NCBI GenBank assembly: GCA_003194525.1
Contig: NBIV01000028.1
Span: 1 to 64,000 of the forward strand
Direction: 5' to 3'
From: Gracilariopsis chorda
Lineage: Eukaryota; Rhodophyta; Florideophyceae; Gracilariales; Gracilariaceae
DNA length: 64,000 bases
Position 1 is the first letter of the stretch. Each line of letters starts with the position of its first letter. The position numbers and the translations under genes are program-made. The notes beneath the pieces are model-generated. The model was not told the origin of the DNA and ran no database searches. It saw nothing but the letters and a program-made list of their open reading frames with translations. Positions 55,815 through 64,000 of this stretch are shown here, piece after piece.

Positions 55815-56377
55815 TGTGATGCAAGGAGTAACTCGGTCATCCGAGGTGCGGAAATCACCAAGTCGATACGCAACGGTTCATACGTCACACGTGTTTTCGG
55901 TAACCCGAGGGTTGTCACAAGGGGACACTGAGCGATGCACGAGCGGGTGCGGTTCATACGTGGATTTCCACTTTATTTGGGATGTGCACAGTAGGTGCTG
56001 GCCACGGGCCATCTACTTAGAATTATCTAGATATTTCTAGTATTATTTACTGTAGCTAGTGCGGCACTCCGCAGTACTTAGTGACGGGGAGGGTCGCACC
56101 TCAGAAAACTGGAAGATCATCGGGCACGGAACCCAAGTTCCTAGTTCCTGGAGCCTTAACCGGACCTCCGGACTAGTTATAACTTGCGGTCTCCCGCTAA
56201 GCTTCCACCCCACACGGATTCCCGTGCTACACCCGTGCTCACGCGACAGAACCCCGGTTACCCGGTTAGAAGCACCCCTAGGCCTTGCCGCCGCAAGCGG
56301 CACCCCTATTATCAGGGTAATTCGTGGACATCCACATCGCTACCGAGTGGCCTCGCGCCACTAGTGGTTGTACCACA
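55815..56377 (+). repeat. El2 3' LTR
   Basis: Copy of 45964-46526, same length, about nine substitutions. As promoter in reverse it could drive the antisense gene. Confidence 0.95.
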
Positions 56378-56382
56378 CCCAT
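56378..56382. repeat. El2 target site duplication, right copy (CCCAT)
   Basis: Matches 45959-45963. Confidence 0.94.
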
Positions 56383-56400
56383 CATTTTTGTGAAGAAAAG

Positions 56401-56476
56401 TCCCCACGAACGCAGCGTGGGGATAAAGAAAGAAATATACAACCCCAAGATATAGCCTATAGCTTGGGGGGTATAT
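56401..56476. repeat. Two stem-loops in the El2 right flank
   Basis: TCCCCACG / CGTGGGGA (56401-56408 and 56416-56423) and a longer imperfect palindrome at 56435-56476 with arms ATATAC..CCCCAAG and CTTGGGG..GTATAT. Confidence 0.8.
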
Positions 56477-56526
56477 ATTTATTTCGAATGAACATTTCGG
56501 CAACCGTTCTACACGTAGAAGAGTCT

Positions 56527-56750
56527 AAGAGCCGTTCTATGAGTTGTTAAATGAAACGAAACGAAACTGGAAAACCATTCTCGAGCAATCAGGCATTTAC
56601 ATGTTGTCTCCTAACCTTTCAAGATTTCGTTTAATGTAGGGAGCACTATTGTTGCTTCCTACATTAAACGAATGTTGAACATAAGAAGAATACACTTCAA
56701 AACTGCAATCAGTATAAAATTAAATTCCACCCGACAGAACAAAATGACAA
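56527..56750 (+). repeat. Repeat A of a diverged pair with internal palindrome
   Basis: Similar over its length to 57690-57905 (shared blocks GAGTTGTTAAATGAAACGAA, CTCGAGCAATCAGGCA, TTCCACCCGA, AAAATGACAA). Carries a 20-bp inverted repeat, 56626-56645 with 56653-56672, with one wobble. An ATG lies at the right end (ATGACAACTCTTGC). Confidence 0.8.
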
Positions 56751-57689
56751 CTCTTGCAGCTTATGTGAGTTGTTTGTGTGGTATTTCAATAATGCCTGTA
56801 AGGCCTCGGTAGCGGTGTGGAAAGCCACAGACGAACCACGAATGTGGATGTTGCCTTGCGGGCAATGGGGCTAGAAGATCAGTGCCAAGGTGTGAGCACC
56901 AACAATGAGTAGGTCACGTGTGTGAAACGGTGCGGTGGAGGGGCGGAGGCTCAACGTAGCCAGAATGATATTAATACCAGAAGAACGTGTGTCAAGCACA
57001 ACAACACGAATAGAGAAAAGAGCAAAACGGGAACAGTCAGCTGTAAAACGCACCAGGATATCCTCAGACCAAAGAGCTATAGCTCAAAAACAATTTTTTA
57101 CTGATACTATAGATGCTCTTGTGTCGTAAACGACTTAGTACTTTTGACGGTCTGACCAAAAAGTCAAGAACCGACGGTGTTGGTTGCCCTTCGCCTCCCT
57201 CACTTGGGCAGGTCGCCCTTTACTAGGCTGCGAAGCCACTCAGTAGTATGATTGTAAGGTCTAAATGTGTGGCTCTCCACTAACTACAGTAATAAAATAT
57301 AAGAAAATAAAATAAATAATTAGTGGAGGCCCACTACAGTACCATGCACAGCAGTGCAGTGCTAAATTACTATTCGTAGTCCACATTCCTCCGTAAAGGG
57401 GTTCCTTTCATAGTCCTCGCTGAACAGCCATGTACTGCAGCGGAAAGCTACGAACGTCGTCCTCGACTTGGCTCGTTATTCGGTGATCCGATACCAAAGC
57501 AACTAGAATGCTACAGTTTGGACGTTGACATGGTGCAAGGGTGGGCGGGAGGGTACTAAATTTTCTCTGGGAGGGTATGGGGCTGGCGTTAAGAAAAAAT
57601 TCATAGAATGAAGCCTCAGATGAGAGCTTGAAGTTGACTGCGTAACACGTTTACATCCGGTAAAATTTAGAAACTCATAGAATGGCCCT
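56751..57689. other. No gene recognised between repeats A and B
   Basis: AT-rich stretch with CCACTAACTACAGTAA at about 57278 and TTAGTGGAGGCCCACTACAG near 57319 in rough inverted order; no ORF with a motif. Confidence 0.5.
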
Positions 57690-57905
57690 AAAAGGCGTTC
57701 TCTGAGTTGTTAAATGAAACGAAACTGGAGAACGATTCTCGAGCAATCAGGCACTTACACGTTGCATCCAAACGTTTCGAGACTCGTTAAGGTAGGCAGA
57801 TCGATCGCTGCTGCCTACATGAAACGAACGTTAAACTAGAGAGAATATTCCTTACAAATGCAATTACACAACCCTAGCTTCCACCCGATGGGGTGAAAAT
57901 GACAA
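57690..57905 (+). repeat. Repeat B of the same pair
   Basis: Roughly three-quarters identical to 56527-56750 by eye. Its palindrome has other stem bases: GTAGGCAG (57792-57799) with CTGCCTAC (57811-57818). It also ends at an ATG (ATGACAAAACCACAACAG), which opens a short frame of 35 codons ahead of the next ORF. Confidence 0.75.
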
Positions 57906-57978
57906 AACCACAACAGAAAGGTTTCGGATACTATATTGTTGGTCTTGAACAAGTTTCTGCTTCAGAAAAAAGTGCTAG

Positions 57979-59277
57979 TCAAGACATGGTAGAACCGAGT
58001 GCGTAACGCAGAGCGCACATGAAATTGAGCCTGATATTCCACCACCTCCTCCAACTCTTCGAGATGCTTATGTTGAGCTTATTTCATGTACCTTTTTAAA
58101 GGAAAAGTACAAGAAAGCCATCAAAGTACTTAAGGTCAGCGGTGCTATCAAAACAAAGCTCCAAAGCAAGCATAGAATAATATCGATGAAAATGGTGCAG
58201 CAAAAGGTAACGGCATCACGTCTCGTTCAGCTCATGCACCATTCCGGGCCCAGCTCTAGCGATGATCCTATGTCAATGTATGTGCTCCCCGACACTACCG
58301 TTAAAGTTCAGAAATCCCAGTCCGAAGAAGAGATGGTTGATTGTCTTCGAGGGAATGTGCCACATATGACTGGTGATGAAATATTCGTAGGGTATCCATC
58401 GCCAGAATGTGTTTATAATACGTCGTGTCCGAGCGAAAATCGGAGCACCGCCTTCGAAGCAACAGAGTATTTTAGATTATTACACGTGCTTGCGGATCCT
58501 TGTATGAATGGGGCAAGAATAAAAGTAATGCAATGCCTGAATAGGGAAGAACTTGACCGTCAATACGAAGATCCATGGTGCGAACAAACTGCGCCGCTTT
58601 TCAACGATCTTTCCTTCATTCCTTCGGCAAGCACAACACTTACCGGAGGAATCACATCAAGTGACATACATACACTTGATCCGGCAGATCTTTCTTATAT
58701 TCGCAAAGAAGGTGTGTTGAAGAGAAAGTTTGTGGAATTTGAAAGCATTTATGGTTAGTGTTTGGCAAAGTTTGACGCGTCTGGACAAGAAGACCCGAAA
58801 GCATTTGCAAGTTGTGCGGAAGGGAAATCATACATCATGTATGAGTACTGCTTTCTGCAGTTAAACCCGATTCTGAAGCCCTTTCTCACGGGTGCGCTGG
58901 AACGTCATGCTCAAAGAGAGGAAGGAGTGAGAGCTGGTGTAAACCCATGCGGATATGGGGAGATTGAGCTTGTTCAAAGACAAAGTAAGAGGTCCAAGCG
59001 AGACATACATGATATCAATTTCGTTGGGTTAAAAGGATTGGTTTCGGTCTTACAACAACAGCCTCAACCTGTTTCTGCTGAGGTGGAGGCACTGGAAAGG
59101 CGACTGCTACAGTTTGGATTCATAGATGCACAAGTGCGCTCCACTGCATCGGCGTTGGAGGCGATTGGGCGTGTCAAACATATGTTGGAGCAAGGCGTGT
59201 GTGCAGAAGAGAAAAGTTTGCTTGAAATTGTTCTGGACAAGCTCAAAGAAAGTCTTGAATCACATAGAGCAGTGTAA
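57979..59277 (+). pseudogene. Unknown protein, ~430 codons with one stop
   Basis: Open from 57979 in one frame, with a first ATG at 58186 (MKMVQQKVTASRLVQLM), and broken only by TAG at 58756-58758. Before the ATG another 69 codons are open (IEPDIPPPPPTLRDAYVELI), so the true N-terminus is probably further up: the ATG at 57899 opens 35 codons in another frame that end near 58000. The product is soluble-looking and mixed in charge, with a basic patch (RQSKRSKRDIHDINFVGLKG) and a helical C-terminus (EVEALERRLLQFGFIDAQVR to LLEIVLDKLKESLESH). No domain was recognised. It may be the gene of a transposon whose leader is repeat B, or a decayed host gene. Confidence 0.5.
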
Positions 59278-59477
59278 TCACACAAGCTCCACAAGGGCCA
59301 TGTATAGATCAGGCGGCCTCTCACGTGGTCGTTCCGGTCCTTCTTTCCAAACCTCCCTAGGCCCTCGCGCAAATCTTCTTCGATTATTGCGCCTTCTTCC
59401 AACATAACGCTGAGAACCCCTCCACCGAGTACCGCGGACACCGCGCCCTTGCTCACCGCTGATCTACCCAGCGCATG

Positions 59478-59915
59478 CTGCAATTGTGCCTCATGCAGCG
59501 CGCCGTCTGTGTTAAGGATGTGCTGCATGCTGCCAGCGTAAGTCATGCCGTTCCTCCTGAATATCATGAAAAAGTTCGTCAGATCGAGAAACTCGCCGCT
59601 CACCGTCCGTTTTCACATATTTGATAGGCTTCGAAAGGCCAATTTCAGGCCGATTTGAAAGCTTCTCTCTCGCACTTTGACCCTCAACCCATGGGAGTCA
59701 CTTCGCTTGCTCAGCTTTATCGTGCCTCGCTCCGATATTCTAAGCGTGATGTCGCTGTAAAAGTACAGTATTGCGGACTGGAGGCTCTTTTTAACATTTC
59801 TCTCACTACCATTTCTATATTGTATTGGATTCTGTCTTGGCTCTTTATTACCTTCAATAGGAATTGGGTCAACGACAACTTCTGTGGAAACCTCCGAAAC
59901 AAACACCACTTTTAA
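59478..59915 (+). pseudogene. ABC1/UbiB (ADCK-like) kinase fragment
   Basis: One plus-strand frame holds CVKDVLHAASVSHAVPPEYH, in the place of the family's KxGQ...LPPEY segment (the GQ is lost), then HFDPQPMGVTSLAQLYRASL, matching the alanine-rich FDP.P.aaASLAQVHRA loop, and RDVAVKVQYCGLEALFN with the VAVKVQ lysine strand. TGA-TAG at 59625-59630 interrupts it between these parts. The C-terminal catalytic half is missing after FITFNRNWV. In intact form such proteins are atypical kinases of mitochondria or plastids linked to quinone metabolism. This is a relic and the only host-gene-like sequence in the window. Confidence 0.7.
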
Positions 59916-60240
59916 ATGGAAGCAAGCTCTGCTCGTTGCAGTGCTAACTTTTCAGCGATCATCCACCAGTGTTTGCAGCCCATTTATATGATCAGTACTA
60001 AACCGACAAGCTATTAGTCATGGACTGTGTCCATTGTGTCCACGTCAACGATGTTGAAGCTATGATTCATCAATTCATCAACGCATCTTGCCATAGCAAA
60101 TTGCGCAAATTGTTCTCGATGTATTTGCACATACGATTATCATCAATTGTTTTGTGTCTCGTCTGTCGTTCATTTTCGTTCGAGGAGGAGTGTGGAAATT
60201 GTGGCAAACGTATTTAATTATATATATGTATATTCTGCAG

Positions 60241-60453
60241 GGATTAGACGTAGTGTCTGTGAAGGCTTTGGAGAACTGGTCAGCGGAACCTTCTGTCAGC
60301 GACGTTGTTGACGCTGTCGTGGACAGCCTTGAACAGTTGGGTTCTGACAGTTATAAGGAGCGAGTCGAAGAAATTCTCTATTCAATAGGTGATGGAGGTA
60401 TTGCGGGAACAAAACTGATGCTAGAAACGCTTTTCACCCAGTCCAACGAATGA
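60241..60453 (+). pseudogene. Short ORF with possible splice acceptor, unknown
   Basis: After TATATATGTATATTCTGCAG, which looks like a 3' splice site, a frame of 70 codons begins GLDVVSVKALENWSAEPSVS and ends ETLFTQSNE. It is acidic and helical and resembles a final exon. It may belong to the unknown gene upstream or to another lost gene. Confidence 0.3.
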
Positions 60454-63028
60454 TTTCCAGAATGATGAGTTGCTGCTAGTTGTGCGATACTAGGATTCTC
60501 TCGATGATCTTCCGTGGAGTCTGTGACAGTTCACTCCAGCTCTGGTTGTAAGTTCTAGTGAGGCAACTGGAGGTGTTACTGGAGTTTGTGTGGGCGCAGG
60601 ACTGGAATATGGTGAACCTGTTTTTAGGAACGCTGCTGAGACTGGGCGAACCGGGGGACGAACAGAACTACAGCGGGGAGTTTAGAGCATTTACGCAGAT
60701 CGCAAACAGTATTTTGTAGCCCATGAGGTGGAGATGGTGGCTTTGTGGTGATACGAAGGTTATGGACTGCTTCTTTGCTATCTGAGAAAGTAATAGTACG
60801 AAAATTCGTCTTCGAAAGTACCCTAGCCTTTGAAAGTTCTCTGCGAGGCTATTTTGCAGCGATGACGTCTCCCTTCCTCTGTTCCTGGATCTTCTGTTTC
60901 TCATACGGTGTGACAGACGTCCTGAAAGTGTATGAAAGGCATGCCCTTCACACGATTATCTTCATGGTGCGGCACCATTTCAAACAAGGAGCTGTCTCCG
61001 TTATCGATAATAATGTTGTGCAGTTTACATGTAACCATATTTATCACCGTTGATGTCGAAAGCACGTAACGCAGAGCTAACCAGAAGAACCCAAATCGGC
61101 ATAAAACCATTCCAAATGTCTGCCCATAGAAAACTCTTAATATAGAATGATATGCGTTAAACTTATCTTTCTTCGGAGCTAGATGTCGTTCTGGGTATGG
61201 AGTTATGATTCAGTGCTCGTTGGTGTAGGTTTCTTCAACAACTACCTCTGCCCAGAACGGTAGTTTTATACCAGTGAACAAATCGTATAACAATGTTGCC
61301 TTAAAAGCCGAAAAATCATGGGTTCCGCCCGCGTGTCGCGCAGACATAAAGCAGAACTTGTAATGTGCCTGCAATGCTGCTTGAAAACAGATAGCAAAGA
61401 ATCCTTTCCAATTGTAGTACTTACGAAGATCTGGAGACTCAAAGAGTTTAGGTTGTCTAATATTGCTCTAGAAGAAATTTTTTTGAATAATATGAGTGCA
61501 ATGGGAGGGTGAATGGCTGTAATCAATCACGCATGGAAGTCGAAAGGATGTCATTTGGAGGGTTATAAATCTTCATTTCTAGCCTAAATACGAGGTTTGA
61601 CATTGGAAGCTCCATGGAGCGCCGATGGCACGCGGATGGAGTGCTGGTGATACAATTTTCAATCAAACTGCACTCGTATTACAATGCTTTGAAAGTGGAC
61701 GCACTCCGATTGCAATCCGCGCGACATTCAAGAGTTGAAAAAATCGTAATTTCTTGTGCCAGGGGTGTCACTTTGGAAGGCACTGGGAGTTCTGCGGGAA
61801 GGCGCATGGAGTGTAATATCCTCGATCATTGCACTCCAACTGCACTCCTCAAAATGCAAAAATTTCTTATAGGGTCGATCATTATACCACCCAACGCTGC
61901 AACTACACGACTGAGTGGACTAACCCGACGTTTTGCAAACATTTGGGCGCTTGCAACATAATCCTCGATAGAGGTTGGAAATGTAATTTGAGGGAGTACC
62001 TCATGCAGGGCATGAAGCGTTTCGTGAAATACATGGTATATGGTAGAATCAACAATACAGTATGTTCATCCAAGGTGGAGATAACTTGTGCAACCTAGAA
62101 TACGTAAATTCAAGCGTAGTACAACCGGAACAGATACAGAAAAAGCAATAAAACTACATTTACTTTGAGTTCTTACAAGTTTGTGGCGTAAAAGTCCAGC
62201 AAGACTAAAAAACTGAAATGTGAAAGTGCGCTACCCTAGACAAAAAATTTGGCCTAATAGAGCAGCCACGTGAGCCAGAAAGTTTAATTGAGCTCGATAA
62301 AAGAAGAGGCACTAAAAAGGTGTACGATTTGACACATCTTCCGCAATAACCTGTGGAGAAACGCAATGCTTTAACACAAGATGCTGCCCGGTCGGACGTG
62401 CCTCAGCCGTCAGTAGAAGGATTTCCTAGAAAGCCCGGGCAGAAGATGGGCTCGATGATCTGAATGATAGAACTCAGGAGACGCTGCTCGAGGGCTGTGG
62501 AGCCGGACGGGCAACTGCGTCAGGCGTGGTCAGGGAGCACGCGTAGAGTGTTGGCGGTCGTGTAACACTCCTGTCTTACGGTGCAAAGGAGTAGTAAAAG
62601 CTAGTGGGCAGTCTGTATCTTCAACTAGAACAAGAAATTAGTTCGTTTGGTGGGATAACGTCTTCCTTTACTCGTTTCTGGGGGTCGGGGGGTACTGTCA
62701 TCCTAAGTAGAACCGCCGGCCCCAAGGTGCACCTCGGCGACGAAGCACCTCGGGAGATATGGGCCAATGGCGGGCTTGCGTACGCACTACCTAAAAAGTA
62801 ATTTAAATGTTGGAGAGTGGGTGCAGAACTGACCACGATATGTTTAAACTCGACACTCTTTCCATTTTTCACAAGCAGCGCCCTAGTTGCAATCTTGTGT
62901 CACGATTTCATCGCATGACACTTCTTGGCTCTCATGCGTCGATATTGCTTGCTATGATTGCACTACGTATGCCCAATTCGTATTTTGTTAATCAGTTGCT
63001 GCATAAACGCATTGTCGTCAGATTCGTA
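60454..63028. other. No gene recognised
   Basis: Frames of 60-115 codons on both strands show no motif. CGTAACGCAGAGC at 61065-61077 repeats a 13-mer from 58002-58014. Confidence 0.5.
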
Positions 63029-63291
63029 CGTGTCGAATTAAGATGAACGATTGTAATTGAACAAAGGTGCGCGACCCTACCGAACGTAGTACACTTAGAT
63101 AGCTGACAAAGGTGAAAGGTCAGAGTATAGAGGTATACGGAGAAGGAACGGGCGCGTGCAAGTGTTATAATAACAGCGAAGATGCTGAGAGTAAACAAAG
63201 GAGAGGGCCAAGAGAGAGAGAGGGCGGACTCCGGGCAATAGTGCTTAATACTGTGCTCACATTGTATTTGACAGTACTTGTAATTGACATG
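63029..63291 (+). other. Copia 5' leader (second copy)
   Basis: Non-coding, similar block by block to the minus strand of 14308-14560: TTGTAATTGAAC, GATAGCTGACAA, GGTGAAAGGTCAGA, GGGCGCGTGCAA and GGAGAGGGCCAAGAGAGA. The LTR border was not found. Confidence 0.6.
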
Positions 63292-64000
63292 GAATCTACA
63301 AAACCCACAGTTATAGGCCCAGCGCACCCATCATCACTCAACCTTCTCGAACCACTGAGATTGGAGTCAAATACAGACAAATAAATGTGGGGCCAGAGTG
63401 TTCGAATATGGCCGAAAAGGATCCTAGACTATGCCGAAGGAGGCGACAACAGAGCAAAAGGTGTAGCAAACAATTTGTGTCTTACCATCTATTCCTGCAT
63501 GAATTACGGGTATCAACAACTGGTCAATCGATCCGTGGAAGCAGGCGAGATATGTTTGCGCAGCAACACCAACACTTAGAACGATGAACGGATAGACGCA
63601 CTAGAGAAGATTATCAACATCGTCCCCAAGGATTCTGTTTCAGACTCAGTCCGACGCAAAGTTAAGATGATTCAAACGATACACAACTGTATTCGAAAAG
63701 AAAAAGAAAGCTTCAACGCGTACGCAGACAGATTCTATGGCCACGCGCAAGCGTATCTAAACCTATCAGGTGGAACCGAGAACGGACAAGACAGCCAAAC
63801 CTTCGCTATGGTACTGTTGGAGAATGCAAATCTACCAACAATAACGTTTAACAATGTAGTATCTACACTCATTGCAGCCGCCAGAGTCAACACAAGTACC
63901 GTTGATAAGTACCATCAAATAACGTCCACAAAACTCAACATGATGAAAGAAATCTTAGCGAAGATAATGATTCTCAACGTTTCTCAGACAACCCATGATA
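63292..64000 (+). pseudogene. Ty1/copia gag, second copy, two stops, cut by window edge
   Basis: Starts MESTKPTVIGPAHPSSLNLL, clearly related to the copia gag at 13096-14307 (LLEPLRLES against LLEPPRLES; SCMNYGYQQLVNRSVEAGEI against SCMNYGYQQLINRSVDAGEI). A TAA near 63381 replaces the Tyr of DKYLW and a TAG near 63577 replaces the Pro of NTPNEE. The rest of the frame is open to the window end (AYADRFYGHAQAYLNLSGG, LLENANLPTITFNNVVSTLI). It lies on the plus strand, opposite to the first copy. Confidence 0.92.

Larger units (their letters stand above)
45964..56377 (+). mobile_element. El2: complete Ty3/gypsy chromovirus with antisense gene
   Basis: A 10,414-bp element on the plus strand: 563-bp 5' LTR, primer binding site, gag, pol in the -1 frame with C-terminal chromodomain, a convergent antisense gene, polypurine tract and 563-bp 3' LTR, flanked by CCCAT. 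The LTRs differ at about nine positions (98.4% identical), so El2 is older than El1. Pol has two stops and the antisense gene two. Its plan matches El1 throughout, but the LTR sequences are different families. Confidence 0.96.

Overview
This is a eukaryotic nuclear window made almost entirely of transposable elements and their relics; no clearly functional host gene, rRNA or tRNA was found. Coding blocks are long and intron-poor, and the two Ty1/copia copies, chromodomain Ty3/gypsy elements and a CACTA-type transposase sit in compact AT-poor DNA. A red alga (Florideophyceae) is my best guess for the host, but that rests on overall impression, not on a marker gene.

Layout. (a) 1-14600: a minus-strand Ty1/copia element (gag, protease, integrase, reverse transcriptase, cut by the window edge) split by a full Ty3/gypsy chromovirus, here called El1 (1188-11656, LTRs of 806/807 bp, target duplication AATGT). 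(b) 14642-19740: a plus-strand Ty3 chromovirus relic (El4), with a truncated El1-family LTR inside it (16753-17521). (c) 19745-20519: a copia RT relic, interrupted by El3 (20525-27483), a 7-kb Ty3 element with 170-bp LTRs and target duplication AGAAG. (d) 28300-33594: a decayed CACTA/EnSpm-like DNA transposon with a tnp2-type transposase and a divergent second gene. (e) 35600-45950: relics (copia at 37.6-39.8 kb, an El3-family integrase tail at 41.2-41.7 kb) and featureless DNA. (f) 45964-56377: a second full chromovirus, El2 (563-bp LTRs, target duplication CCCAT). (g) 56527-60453: a palindrome-bearing repeat pair, an unknown ORF with one stop, and an ABC1-kinase relic. (h) 63029-64000: the start of a second copia copy, on the plus strand.

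Most striking signals. All three complete LTR elements carry an extra gene on the opposite strand between pol and the 3' LTR, convergent with pol across only 152-191 bp. In El3 that gene (21226-22470) is intact and begins with a near copy of the histone H3 tail (ARTKPTAKK versus ARTKQTARK), followed by a chromodomain-like segment, a Cys/His/Asp-bearing region and a basic tail, while the pol gene of the same element has lost a catalytic aspartate. The antisense genes of El1 and El2 share motifs with each other. Separately, El1 and its LTR family are tiled with perfect micro-hairpins (stem 4-6, loop 2-5) about every 30 bp through LTR and coding sequence alike, and differences between LTR copies fall mainly in loops.

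Nearly every coding region is broken by one to a few stop codons while keeping one frame, so these are young to middle-aged insertions. Limits: everything was read by eye; family assignments come from motifs, and no database or alignment program was used.
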